Position numbers and translations under genes: made by a program
Assembly (NCBI GenBank): GCA_933228675.1
Contig: OW121741.1
Location: 55,673,310-55,737,309 of the forward strand
DNA from: Stomorhina lunata
Lineage: Eukaryota; Arthropoda; Insecta; Diptera; Rhiniidae
Reading direction: 5' to 3'
DNA length: 64,000 bases
The notes under the pieces: model-generated
Told to the model about the DNA's origin: nothing
The model's input: the letters and a program-made list of their open reading frames with translations, nothing else
The model's database searches: none
Shown: one piece after another, positions 48,501-62,357 of the stretch
How positions within the stretch are numbered: the stretch's first letter is position 1
How the letters are laid out: every line of letters begins with the position of its first letter

Positions 48501-51500
48501 AACTGAACTAGAACTGAACTAGAACTGAACTAGAACTGAACTAGAACTGAACTAGAACTAGAACTGAACTAGAACTGAACTAGAACTGAACTAGAACTGA
48601 ACTAGAACTGAACTAGAACTGAACTAGAACTGAACTAGAACTGAACTAGAACTGAACTAGAACTGAACTAGAACTGAACTAGAACTGAACTAGAACTGAA
48701 CTAGAACTGAACTAGAACTGAACTAGAACTGAACTAGAACTGAACTAGAACTGAACTAGAACTGAATTAGAACTGAACTAGAACTGAACTAGAACTGAAC
48801 TAGAACTGAACTAGAACTGAACTAGAACTGAACTAGAACTGAACTAGAACTGAACTAGAACTGAACTAGAACTGAACTAGAACTGAACTAGAACTGAACT
48901 AGAACTGAACTAGAACTGAACTAGAACTGAACTAGAACTGAACTAGAACTGAACTAGAACTGAACTAGAACTGAACTAGAACTGAACTAGAACTGAACTA
49001 GAACTGAACTAGAACTGAACTAGAACTGAACTAGAACTGAACTAGAACTGAACTAGAACTGAACTAGAACTGAACTAGAACTGAACTAGAACTGAACTAG
49101 AACTGAACTAGAACTGAACTAGAACTGAACTAGAACTGAACTAGAACTGAACTAGAACTGAACTAGAACTGAACTAGAACTGAACTAGAACTGAACTAGA
49201 ACTGAACTAGAACTGAACTAGAACTGAACTAGAACTGAACTAGAACTGAACTAGAACTGAACTAGAACTGAACTAGAACTGAACTAGAACTGAACTAGAA
49301 CTGAACTAGAACTGAACTAGAACTGAACTAGAACTGAACTAGAACTGAACTAGAACTGAACTAGAACTGAACTAGAACTGAACTAGAACTGAACTAGAAC
49401 TGAACTAGAACTGAACTAGAACTGAACTAGAACTGAACTAGAACTGAACTAGAACTGAACTAGAACTGAACTAGAACTGAACTAGAACTGAACTAGAACT
49501 GAACTAGAACTGAACTAGAACTGAACTAGAACTGAACTAGAACTGAACTAGAACTGAACTAGAACTGAACTAGAACTGAACTAGAACTGAACTAGAACTG
49601 AACTAGAACTGAACTAGAACTGAACTAGAACTGAACTAGAACTGAACTAGAACTGAACTAGAACTGAACTAGAACTGAACTAGAACTGAACTAGAACTGA
49701 ACTAGAACTGAACTAGAACTGAACTAGAACTGAACTAGAACTGAACTAGAACTGAACTAGAACTGAACTAGAACTGAACTAGAACTGAACTAGAACTGAA
49801 CTAGAACTGAACTAGAACTGAACTAGAACTGAACTAGAACTGAACTAGAACTGAACTAGAACTGAACTAGAACAGAACTAGAACTGAACTAGAACTGAAC
49901 TAGAACTGAACTAGAACTGAACTAGAACTGAACTAGAACTGAACTAGAACTGAACTAGAACTGAACTAGAACTGAACTAGAACTGAACTAGAACTGAACT
50001 AGAACTGAACTAGAACTGAACTAGAACTGAACTAGAACTAGAACTAGAACTGAACTAGAACTAGAACTGAACTAGAACTAGAACTGAACTAGAACTGAAC
50101 TAGAACTGAACTAGAACTGAACTAGAACTGAACTAGAACTGAACTAGAACTGAACTAGAACTGAACTAGAACTGAACTAGAACTGAACTAGAACTGAACT
50201 AGAACTGAACTAGAACTGAACTAGAACTGAACTAGAACTGAACTAGAACTGAACTAGAACTGAACTAGAACTGAACTAGAACTGAACTAGAACTGAACTA
50301 GAACTGAACTAGAACTGAACTAGAACTGAACTAGAACTGAACTAGAACTGAACTAGAACTGAACTAGAACTGAACTAGAACTGAACTAGAACTGAACTAG
50401 AACTGAACTAGAACTGAACTAGAACTGAACTAGAACTGAACTAGAACTGAACTAGAACTGAACTAGAACTGAACTAGAACTGAACTAGAACTGAACTAGA
50501 ACTGAACTAGAACTGAACTAGAACTGAACTAGAACTGAACTAGAACTGAACTAGAACTGAACTAGAACTGAACTAGAACTGAACTAGAACTGAACTAGAA
50601 CTGAACTAGAACTGAACTAGAACTGAACTAGAACTGAACTAGAACTGAACTAGAACTGAACTAGAACTGAACTAGAACTGAACTAGAACTGAACTAGAAC
50701 TGAACTAGAACTGAACTAGAACTGAACTAGAACTGAACTAGAACTGAACTAGAACTGAACTAGAACTGAACTAGAACTGAACTAGAACTGAACTAGAACT
50801 GAACTAGAACTGAACTAGAACTGAACTAGAACTGAACTAGAACTGAACTAGAACAGAACTAGAACAGAACTAGAACAGAACTAGAACAGAACTAGAACTG
50901 AACTAGAACTGAACTAGAACTGAACTAGAACTGAACTAGAACTGAACTAGAACTGAACTAGAACTGAACTAGAACTGAACTAGAACTGAACTAGAACTGA
51001 ACTAGAACTGAACTAGAACTGAACTAGAACTGAACTAGAACTGAACTAGAACTGAACTAGAACTGAACTAGAACTGAACTAGAACTGAACTAGAACTGAA
51101 CTAGAACTGAACTAGAACTGAACTAGAACTGAACTAGAACTGAACTAGAACTGAACTAGAACTGAACTAGAACTGAACTAGAACTGAACTAGAACTGAAC
51201 TAGAACTGAACTAGAACTGAACTAGAACTGAACTAGAACTGAACTAGAACTGAACTAGAACTGAACTAGAACTGAACTAGAACTGAACTAGAACTGAACT
51301 AGAACTGAACTAGAACTGAACTAGAACTGAACTAGAACTGAACTAGAACTGAACTAGAACTGAACTAGAACTGAACTAGAACTGAACTAGAACTGAACTA
51401 GAACTGAACTAGAACTGAACTAGAACTGAACTAGAACTGAACTAGAACTGAACTAGAACTGAACTAGAACTGAACTAGAACTGAACTAGAACTGAACTAG

Positions 51501-54500
51501 AACTGAACTAGAACTGAACTAGAACTGAACTAGAACTGAACTAGAACTGAACTAGAACTGAACTAGAACTGAACTAGAACTGAACTAGAACTGAACTAGA
51601 ACTGAACTAGAACTGAACTAGAACTGAACTAGAACTGAACTAGAACTGAACTAGAACTGAACTAGAACTGAACTAGAACTGAACTAGAACTAGAACTAGA
51701 ACTAGAACTAGAACTGAACTAGAACTAGAACTAGAACTAGAACTAGAACTGAACTAGAACTGAACTAGAACTGAACTAGAACTGAACTAGAACTGAACTA
51801 GAACTGAACTAGAACTGAACTAGAACTGAACTAGAACTGAACTAGAACTGAACTAGAACTGAACTAGAACTGAACTAGAACTGAACTAGAACTGAACTAG
51901 AACTGAACTAGAACTGAACTAGAACTGAACTAGAACTGAACTAGAACTGAACTAGAACTGAACTAGAACTGAACTAGAACTGAACTAGAACTGAACTAGA
52001 ACTGAACTAGAACTGAACTAGAACTGAACTAGAACTGAACTAGAACTGAACTAGAACTGAACTAGAACTGAACTAGAACTGAACTAGAACTGAACTAGAA
52101 CTGAACTAGAACTGAACTAGAACTGAACTAGAACTGAACTAGAACTGAACTAGAACTGAACTAGAACTGAACTAGAACTGAACTAGAACTGAACTAGAAC
52201 TGAACTAGAACTGAACTAGAACTGAACTAGAACTGAACTAGAACTGAACTAGAACTGAACTAGAACTGAACTAGAACTGAACTAGAACTGAACTAGAACT
52301 GAACTAGAACTGAACTAGAACTGAACTAGAACTGAACTAGAACTGAACTAGAACTGAACTAGAACTGAACTAGAACTGAACTAGAACTGAACTAGAACTG
52401 AACTAGAACTGAACTAGAACTGAACTAGAACTGAACTAGAACTGAACTAGAACTGAACTAGAACTGAACTAGAACTGAACTAGAACTGAACTAGAACTGA
52501 ACTAGAACTGAACTAGAACTGAACTAGAACTGAACTAGAACTGAACTAGAACTGAACTAGAACTGAACTAGAACTGAACTAGAACTGAACTAGAACTGAA
52601 CTAGAACTGAACTAGAACTGAACTAGAACTGAACTAGAACTGAACTAGAACTGAACTAGAACTGAACTAGAACTGAACTAGAACTGAACTAGAACTGAAC
52701 TAGAACTGAACTAGAACTGAACTAGAACTGAACTAGAACTGAACTAGAACTGAACTAGAACTGAACTAGAACTGAACTAGAACTGAACTAGAACTGAACT
52801 AGAACTGAACTAGAACTGAACTAGAACTGAACTAGAACTGAACTAGAACTGAACTAGAACTGAACTAGAACTGAACTAGAACTGAACTAGAACTGAACTA
52901 GAACTGAACTAGAACTGAACTAGAACTGAACTAGAACTGAACTAGAACTGAACTAGAACTGAACTAGAACTGAACTAGAACTGAACTAGAACTGAACTAG
53001 AACTGAACTAGAACTGAACTAGAACTGAACTAGAACTGAACTAGAACTGAACTAGAACTGAACTAGAACTGAACTAGAACTGAACTAGAACTGAACTAGA
53101 ACTGAACTAGAACTGAACTAGAACTGAACTAGAACTGAACTAGAACTGAACTAGAACTGAACTAGAACTGAACTAGAACTGAACTAGAACTGAACTAGAA
53201 CTGAACTAGAACTGAACTAGAACTGAACTAGAACTGAACTAGAACTGAACTAGAACTGAACTAGAACTGAACTAGAACTGAACTAGAACTGAACTAGAAC
53301 TGAACTAGAACTGAACTAGAACTGAACTAGAACTGAACTAGAACTGAACTAGAACTGAACTAGAACTGAACTAGAACTGAACTAGAACTGAACTAGAACT
53401 GAACTAGAACTGAACTAGAACTGAACTAGAACTGAACTAGAACTGAACTAGAACTGAACTAGAACTGAACTAGAACTGAACTAGAACTGAACTAGAACTG
53501 AACTAGAACTGAACTAGAACTGAACTAGAACTGAACTAGAACTGAACTAGAACTGAACTAGAACTGAACTAGAACTGAACTAGAACTGAACTAGAACTAA
53601 ACTAGAACTGAACTAGAACTGAACTAGAACTGAACTAGAACTGAACTAGAACTGAACTAGAACTGAACTAGAACTGAACTAGAACTGAACTAGAACTGAA
53701 CTAGAACTGAACTAGAACTGAACTAGAACTGAACTAGAACTGAACTAGAACTGAACTAGAACTGAACTAGAACTGAACTAGAACTGAACTAGAACTGAAC
53801 TAGAACTGAACTAGAACTGAACTAGAACTGAACTAGAACTGAACTAGAACTGAACTAGAACTGAACTAGAACTGAACTAGAACTGAACTAGAACTGAACT
53901 AGAACTGAACTAGAACTGAACTAGAACTGAACTAGAACTGAACTAGAACTGAACTAGAACTGAACTAGAACTGAACTAGAACTGAACTAGAACTGAACTA
54001 GAACTGAACTAGAACTGAACTAGAACTGAACTAGAACTGAACTAGAACTGAACTAGAACTGAACTAGAACTGAACTAGAACTGAACTAGAACTGAACTAG
54101 AACTGAACTAGAACTGAACTAGAACTGAACTAGAACTGAACTAGAACTGAACTAGAACTGAACTAGAACTGAACTAGAACTGAACTAGAACTGAACTAGA
54201 ACTGAACTAGAACTGAACTAGAACTGAACTAGAACTGAACTAGAACTGAACTAGAACTGAACTAGAACTGAACTAGAACTGAACTAGAACTGAACTAGAA
54301 CTGAACTAGAACTGAACTAGAACTGAACTAGAACTGAACTAGAACTGAACTAGAACTGAACTAGAACTGAACTAGAACTGAACTAGAACTGAACTAGAAC
54401 TGAACTAGAACTGAACTAGAACTGAACTAGAACTGAACTAGAACTGAACTAGAACTGAACTAGAACTGAACTAGAACTGAACTAGAACTGAACTAGAACT

Positions 54501-57372
54501 AAACTAGAACTGAACTAGAACTGAACTAGAACTGAACTAGAACTGAACTAGAACTGAACTAGAACTGAACTAGAACTGAACTAGAACTGAACTAGAACTG
54601 AACTAGAACTGAACTAGAACTGAACTAGAACTGAACTAGAACTGAACTAGAACTGAACTAGAACTGAACTAGAACTGAACTAGAACTGAACTAGAACTGA
54701 ACTAGAACTGAACTAGAACTGAACTAGAACTGAACTAGAACTGAACTAGAACTGAACTAGAACTGAACTAGAACTGAACTAGAACTGAAGTAGAACTGAA
54801 GTAGAACTGAAGTAGAACTGAACTAGAACTGAAGTAGAACTGAACTAGAACTGAACTAGAACTGAACTAGAACTGAACTAGAACTGAACTAGAACTGAAC
54901 TAGAACTGAACTAGAACTAAACTAGAACTGAACTAGAACTGAACTAGAACTGAACTAGAACTGAACTAGAACTGAACTAGAACTGAACTAGAACTGAACT
55001 AGAACTGAACTAGAACTGAACTAGAACTGAACTAGAACTGAACTAGAACTGAACTAGAACTGAACTAGAACTGAACTAGAGCTGAACTAGAGCTGAACTA
55101 GAACTGAACTAGAACTGAACTAGAACTGAACTAGAACTGAACTAGAACTGAACTAGAACTGAACTAGAACTGAACTAGAACTGAACTAGAACTGAACTAG
55201 AACTGAACTAGAACTGAACTAGAACTGAACTAGAACTGAACTAGAACTGAACTAGAACTGAACTAGAACTGAACTAGAACTGAACTAGAACTGAACTAGA
55301 ACTGAACTAGAACTGAACTAGAACTGAACTAGAACTGAACTAGAACTGAACTAGAACTGAACTAGAACTGAACTAGAACTGAACTAGAACTGAACTAGAA
55401 CTGAACTAGAACTGAACTAGAACTGAACTAGAACTGAACTAGAACTGAACTAGAACTGAACTAGAACTGAACTAGAACTGAACTAGAACTGAACTAGAAC
55501 TGAACTAGAACTGAACTAGAACTGAACTAGAACTGAACTAGAACTGAACTAGAACTGAACTAGAACTGAACTAGAACTAGAACTGAACTAGAACTAGAAC
55601 TGAACTAGAACTAGAACTGAACTAGAACTAGAACTGAACTAGAACTGAACTAGAACTGAACTAGAACTGAACTAGAACTGAACTAGAACTGAACTAGAAC
55701 TGAACTAGAACTGAACTAGAACTGAACTAGAACTGAACTAGAACTGAACTAGAACTGAACTAGAACTGAACTAGAACTGAACTAGAACTGAACTAGAACT
55801 GAACTAGAACTGAAACTAGAACTGAACTAGAACTGAACTAGAACTGAACTAGAACTGAACTAGAACTGAACTAGAACTGAACTAGAACTGAACTAGAACT
55901 GAACTAGAACTGAACTAGAACTGAACTAGAACTGAACTAGAACTGAACTAGAACTGAACTAGAACTGAACTAGAACTGAACTAGAACTGAACTAGAACTG
56001 AACTAGAACTGAACTAGAACTGAACTAGAACTGAACTAGAACTGAACTAGAACTGAACTAGAACTGAACTAGAACTGAACTAGAACTGAACTAGAACTGA
56101 ACTAGAACTGAACTAGAACTGAACTAGAACTGAACTAGAACTGAACTAGAACTGAACTAGAACTGAACTAGAACTGAACTAGAACTGAACTAGAACTGAA
56201 CTAGAACTGAACTAGAACTGAACTAGAACTGAACTAGAACTGAACTAGAACTGAACTAGAACTGAACTAGAACTGAACTAGAACTGAACTAGAACTGAAC
56301 TAGAACTGAACTAGAACTGAACTAGAACTGAACTAGAACTGAACTAGAACTGAACTAGAACTGAACTAGAACTGAACTAGAACTGAACTAGAACTGAACT
56401 AGAACTGAACTAGAACTGAACTAGAACTGAACTAGAACTGAACTAGAACTGAACTAGAACTGAACTAGAACTGAACTAGAACTGAACTAGAACTGAACTA
56501 GAACTGAACTAGAACTGAACTAGAACTGAACTAGAACTGAACTAGAACTGAACTAGAACTGAACTAGAACTGAACTAGAACTGAACTAGAACTGAACTAG
56601 AACTGAACTAGAACTGAACTAGAACTGAACTAGAACTGAACTAGAACTGAACTAGAACTGAACTAGAACTGAACTAGAACTGAACTAGAACTGAACTAGA
56701 ACTGAACTAGAACTGAACTAGAACTGAACTAGAACTGAACTAGAACTGAACTAGAACTGAACTAGAACTGAACTAGAACTGAACTAGAACTGAACTAGAA
56801 CTGAACTAGAACTGAACTAGAACTGAACTAGAACTGAACTAGAACTGAACTAGAACTGAACTAGAACTGAACTAGAACTGAACTAGAACTGAACTAGAAC
56901 TGAACTAGAACTGAACTAGAACTGAACTAGAACTGAACTAGAACTGAACTAGAACTGAACTAGAACTGAACTAGAACTGAACTAGAACTGAACTAGAACT
57001 GAACTAGAACTGAACTAGAACTGAACTAGAACTGAACTAGAACTGAACTAGAACTGAACTAGAACTGAACTAGAACTGAACTAGAACTGAACTAGAACTG
57101 AACTAGAACTGAACTAGAACTGAACTAGAACTGAACTAGAACTGAACTAGAACTGAACTAGACTAACTGAACTAGAACTGAACTAGAACTGAACTAGAAC
57201 TAGAACTGAACTAGAACTGAACTAGAACTGAACTAGAACTGAACTAGAACTGAACTAGAACTGAACTAGAACTGAACTAGAACTGAACTAGAACTGAACT
57301 AGAACTGAACTAGAACTGAATTAGAACTGAACTAGAGCTGAACTAGAACTGAACTAGAACTGAACTAGAACT
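45510..57372. repeat. 11-bp satellite, variant A block 3, ~1080 copies
   Basis: CTAGAACTGAA units with small variant-B islands (46537-46583, 46880, 47066, 49870, 50849-50893). There are clusters of extra 6-mer GAACTA steps (47220, 47830, 50035, 51690, 55570) and of extra 5-mer steps (45640, 48240). GAAGTAG variants cluster at 54787-54835. It ends at T57372 where LINE copy 2 begins. Confidence 0.99.
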
Positions 57373-57473
57373 TTTTTTTTTTTTTTTTTTATTTATTTAT
57401 GAATTTTAATTTTTACAAGAGTGTTCTTAAATCTATTGATATAAGTTTTATATTGGTACAAAGATTTGAAAAG

Positions 57474-57506
57474 ATCCCGCTAAGCCATTCGGCTTGTCAG
57501 CAGGAT
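57474..57506 (-). promoter_or_regulatory. 3'-UTR hairpin of LINE copy 2
   Basis: On the minus strand ATCCTGC pairs with GCGGGAT (one G-U wobble) and AAGCC with GGCTT around GAAT. The position relative to the poly(A) tail matches copies 1 and 3. Confidence 0.75.
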
Positions 57507-57664
57507 AGATTACAAATTAATATACAATACGCATTCATTGCGAACCTATAAAATATGTTTTTAATAGTTTTTTTCTTTTATATATATTTTTTTCATTTAT
57601 AATATTATTTGGAATTTTGTTAAATATAGTTGGAAGAGCAGCTCCTAAAGTACTCCGGCCGTAC

Positions 57665-59109
57665 TCATTTTGGAACCTCTGAACTTTGTGTTTGCCTTGA
57701 GCTCGACTTCGTGTGTTGTATTAATGTGTGCAAAAATCGACTGTCTTTATAAAACTCGTTCACTAATGTCATGCGATAAATGCTGTTGATGTTGAGTAGT
57801 TTGAGTTGTGTTGCTATACTGGTGGTTTTGTTGATTTGTTGTTTTGTACGTGGTTGTATGTTCTGTTCTGTATTACAACGATTCCTGATTTGTGTTGAAT
57901 TGTGCTCGTTGTTGTTGATTGTTGTAGCATTGGAGGATGGTGTGTTATGTGTTGTATTGTTGATTATGTTGGTTGTTGAGTTGCTGCTCATTGTGTATAT
58001 ATTGTTGTTGATTCTGTGTAATGTTGAATTGTTGTTGGTATTTGTGTTGCACATGTTGCGTGCTGTATTACATACTGCTAAAGCGTTGTTGTTGGTTGGA
58101 TTTATATTATCGATATACGTTTTGGAAAAGTTAAAGTTTTTTTGTAATATTTTTAGTATTTGGTTTTGCGTGTTTTGTAGTATCCTGCAATGCACTGAGC
58201 TTCCCCATGCTGAAATGCCGTGTCTTATGTGCGATTCTACCAATGAACAATAAACTTGTCTGATAACGCTATATGTTGAGCAATAACTAAGGTGACAGAT
58301 CATATATGCTGATTTTCTTAGTTTCTTCTGCAAGCTTTCCATATGTTCCTTCCATTTAAACCTGCTATCAACTATAACTCCCAAGTATTTGTATGTACTG
58401 TTTCAATTATTGTGTTGCAGTTGTTGCATGCTATGTTTATGTTTTTTGTCTTTTTGTGTAGACATTCTGTATTATGAAATAAGATATTTATGGGTATGTG
58501 AGCAAGATGTTTTGATCTAATATGCATTATTTTAGTTTTTTGTGCATTTATTACTAAGCCATTATCGTGGCACCATTGGTTAGCTATATTAAGCTCCTTT
58601 TGCATATCTTCTATTGCTGACTGTAAATTGATATTTGAAACGACAATTGCTGTATCATCAGCATAAGCATAAGTTTTGCTATGTTCTAGGGTACTGAGTA
58701 GTTCATTAGCATAAATAATATATAGAATTGGACCCAATTTAGATCCCTGCGGAACTCCACAATCAATCGCTATTTTATCACTTAATGTATTTTGTATCTT
58801 TACCTGATAGGATCTGCATTCTAGATAACTCTGGAACCAACATAGAGTGCTTCCTCTTATTCCGATCTTCTCCAGCATTTGTAGTAATTTGTTATGAGAT
58901 AAAGTATCGAAAGCCTTGCTAAAGTCTATAAAAAGTGTTAGACAATGCATTCCTTTACTCGTGGTCATGTTGATGTGATTCGCAAAATCTCCCAATAATT
59001 TATTAATATTTTTTCCTTTTTGGAAACCGTATTGATTTTTGTTGATGATTTTGTATTTTTCTAAAAATGTTGTTAAACGTTTTACCACTATCTCTTCTAA
59101 TATCTTTTC
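57665..59109 (-). pseudogene. LINE reverse transcriptase, 5' truncated, one frameshift
   Basis: Upstream frame (from the truncation point to 58372): RT fingers and palm with INKNQYGFQKGKNINKLL, LFIDFSKAFDTLSH, IDCGVPQGSKLGPILY and AYADDTAIVV. Downstream frame (58384-57665): thumb and C-terminus with GVIVDSRFKWKEHME and an Asn/Thr-rich tail. Comparison with copy 3 shows a 4-base loss near 58395 (GTACATACAAATAC against GTGGATGTCTACAAATAC), which breaks the frame. The endonuclease part is lost by truncation. Protein similarity to copy 3 is high but clearly not that of a recent duplicate. Confidence 0.92.
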
Positions 59110-62100
59110 AGAACTGAACTAGAACTGAACTAGAACTGAACTAGAACTGAACTAGAACTGAACTAGAACTGAACTAGAACTGAACTAGAACTGAACTAGA
59201 ACTGAACTAGAACTGAACTAGAACTGAACTAGAACTGAACTAGAACTGAACTAGAACTGAACTAGAACTGAACTAGAACTGAACTAGAACTGAACTAGAA
59301 CTGAACTAGAACTGAACTAGAACTGAACTAGAACTGAACTAGAACTGAACTAGAACTGAACTAGAACTGAACTAGAACTGAACTAGAACTGAACTAGAAC
59401 TGAACTAGAACTGAACTAGAACTGAACTAGAACTGAACTGAACTAGAACTAGAACTGAACTAGAACTAGAACTGAACTAGAACTAGAACTGAACTAGAAC
59501 TGAACTAGAACTGAACTAGAACTGAACTAGAACTGAACTAGAACTGAACTAGAACTGAACTAGAACTGAACTAGAACTGAACTAGAACTGAACTAGAACT
59601 GAACTAGAACTGAACTAGAACTGAACTAGAACTGAACTAGAACTGAACTAGAACTGAACTAGAACTGAACTAGAACTGAACTAGAACTAAACTAGAACTG
59701 AACTAGAACTGAACTAGAACTGAACTAGAACTGAACTAGAACTGAACTAGAACTGAACTAGAACTGAACTAGAACTGAACTAGAACTGAACTAGAACTGA
59801 ACTAGAACTGAACTAGAACTGAACTAGAACTGAACTAGAACTGAACTAGAACTGAACTAGAACTGAACTAGAACTGAACTAGAACTGAACTAGAACTGAA
59901 CTAGAACTGAACTAGAACTGAACTAGAGCTGAACTAGAACTGAACTAGAACTGAACTAGAACTGAACTAGAACTGAACTAGAACTGAACTAGAACTGAAC
60001 TAGAACTGAACTAGAACTGAACTAGAACTGAACTAGAACTGAACTAGAACTGAACTAGAACTGAACTAGAACTGAACTAGAACTGAACTAGAACTGAACT
60101 AGAACTGAACTAGAACTGAACTAGAACTGAACTAGAACTGAACTAGAACTGAACTAGAACTGAACTAGAACTGAACTAGAACTGAACTAGAACTGAACTA
60201 GAACTGAACTAGAACTGAACTAGAACTGAACTAGAACTGAATTAGAACTGAACTAGAGCTGAACTAGAACTGAACTAGAACTGAACTAGAACTGAACTAG
60301 AACTGAACTAGAACTGAACTAGAACTGAACTAGAACTGAACTAGAACTGAACTAGAACTGAACTAGAACTGAACTAGAACTGAACTAGAGCTGAACTAGA
60401 ACTGAACTAGAACTGAACTAGAACTGAACTAGAACTGAACTAGAACTGAACTAGAACTGAACTAGAACTGAACTAGAACTGAACTAGAACTGAACTAGAA
60501 CTGAACTAGAACTGAACTAGAACTGAACTAGAACTGAACTAGAACTGAACTAGAACTGAACTAGAACTGAACTAGAACTGAACTAGAACTGAACTAGAAC
60601 TGAACTAGAACTGAACTAGAACTGAACTAGAACTGAACTAGAACTGAACTAGAACTGAACTAGAACTGAACTAGAACTGAACTAGAACTGAACTAGAACT
60701 GAACTAGAACTGAACTAGAACTGAACTAGAACTGAACTAGAACTGAACTAGAACTGAACTAGAACTGAACTAGAACTGAACTAGAACTGAACTAGAACTG
60801 AACTGAACTAGAACTAGAACTGAACTAGAACTAGAACTGAACTAGAACTAGAACTGAACTAGAACTAGAACTGAACTAGAACTGAACTAGAACTGAACTA
60901 GAACTGAACTAGAACTGAACTAGAACTGAACTAGAACTGAACTAGAACTGAACTAGAACTGAACTAGAACTGAACTAGAACTGAACTAGAACTGAACTAG
61001 AACTGAACTAGAACTGAACTAGAACTGAACTAGAACTGAACTAGAACTGAACTAGAACTGAACTAGAACTGAACTAGAACTAAACTAGAACTGAACTAGA
61101 ACTGAACTAGAACTGAACTAGAACTGAACTAGAACTGAACTAGAACTGAACTAGAACTGAACTAGAACTGAACTAGAACTGAACTAGAACTGAACTAGAA
61201 CTGAACTAGAACTGAACTAGAACTGAACTAGAACTGAACTAGAACTGAACTAGAACTGAACTAGAACTGAACTAGAACTGAACTAGAACTGAACTAGAGC
61301 TGAACTAGAACTGAACTAGAACTGAACTAGAACTGAACTAGAACTGAACTAGAACTGAACTAGAACTGAACTAGAACTGAACTAGAACTGAACTAGAACT
61401 GAACTAGAACTGAACTAGAACTGAACTAGAACTGAACTAGAACTGAACTAGAACTGAACTAGAACTGAACTAGAACTGAACTAGAACTGAACTAGAACTG
61501 AACTAGAACTGAACTAGAACTGAACTAGAACTGAACTAGAACTGAACTAGAACTGAACTAGAACTGAACTAGAACTGAACTAGAACTGAACTAGAACTGA
61601 ACTAGAACTGAACTAGAACTGAACTAGAACTGAACTAGAACTGAACTAGAACTGAACTAGAACTGAACTAGAACTGAACTAGAACTGAACTAGAACTGAA
61701 CTAGAACTGAACTAGAACTGAACTAGAACTGAACTAGAACTGAACTAGAACTGAACTAGAACTGAACTAGAACTGAACTAGAACTGAACTAGAACTGAAC
61801 TAGAACTGAACTAGAACTGAACTAGAACTGAACTAGAACTGAACTAGAACTGAACTAGAACTGAACTAGAACTGAACTAGAACTGAACTAGAACTGAACT
61901 AGAACTGAACTAGAACTGAACTAGAACTGAACTAGAACTGAACTAGAACTGAACTAGAACTGAACTAGAACTGAACTAGAACTGAACTAGAACTGAACTA
62001 GAACTGAACTAGAACTGAACTAGAACTGAACTAGAACTGAACTAGAACTGAACTAGAACTGAACTAGAACTGAACTAGAACTGAACTAGAACTGAACTAG

Positions 62101-62353
62101 AACTGAACTAGAACTGAACTAGAACTGAACTAGAACTGAACTAGAACTGAACTAGAACTGAACTAGAACTGAACTAGAACTGAACTAGAACTGAACTAGA
62201 ACTGAACTAGAACTGAACTAGAACTGAACTAGAACTGAACTAGAACTGAACTAGAACTGAACTAGAACTGAACTAGAACTGAACTAGAACTGAACTAGAA
62301 CTGAACTAGAACTGAACTAGAACTGAACTAGAACTGAACTAGAACTGAACTAG

Positions 62354-62357
<4 letters not shown>
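59110..62357. repeat. 11-bp satellite, variant A block 4
   Basis: CTAGAACTGAA units with rare changes (TAAAC at 59688 and 61081, GAGCT at 59926, 60256, 60389 and 61297). Two clusters of the 17-mer AACTAGAACTAGAACTG occur (59441-59491, three copies; 60806-60873, four copies), each preceded by an extra 5-mer. It ends at T62357 where LINE copy 3 begins. Confidence 0.99.

Larger units (their letters stand above)
57373..59109 (-). mobile_element. Satellite-inserted LINE copy 2, 5' truncated
   Basis: Minus strand; poly(A) shows as 18 T from 57373, joined to satellite ...CTAGAACT at 57372. The 5' end is truncated within the RT at 59109, where the array resumes as AGAACTGAAC, giving a target duplication of 5-6 bp (+11n). 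The 3' UTR is similar to copy 3 and diverged from copy 1. Coding capacity is broken by a frameshift. Confidence 0.95.

Noticed and set aside
57780..58253. 157-codon plus-strand ORF opposite LINE copy 2
   Set aside because: Hydrophobic product results from reading the Asn/Thr-rich LINE codons backwards; the minus-strand RT explains the region.
26780..62357. CRISPR-like array
   Set aside because: Short units are contiguous without unique spacers; this is a eukaryotic satellite.
26780..62357. Array as chromosome-end telomere repeat
   Set aside because: Same-orientation LINE insertions recall TRAS/SART in Bombyx, but both array edges are not seen, no chromosome end is in the window, and flies generally lack telomerase repeats. 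Kept only as an untested possibility.
26780..62357. Heat-shock-factor or steroid-receptor binding array (GAA every 5-6 bp; AGAACA half-sites)
   Set aside because: The GAA and AGAACA motifs are in direct, not inverted, arrangement and follow inevitably from the unit; no independent support.
26780..62357. Assembly artefact
   Set aside because: Ordered rare variants, domain structure and independent insertions with exact duplications argue that the array is real, though its total length may still be mis-assembled.
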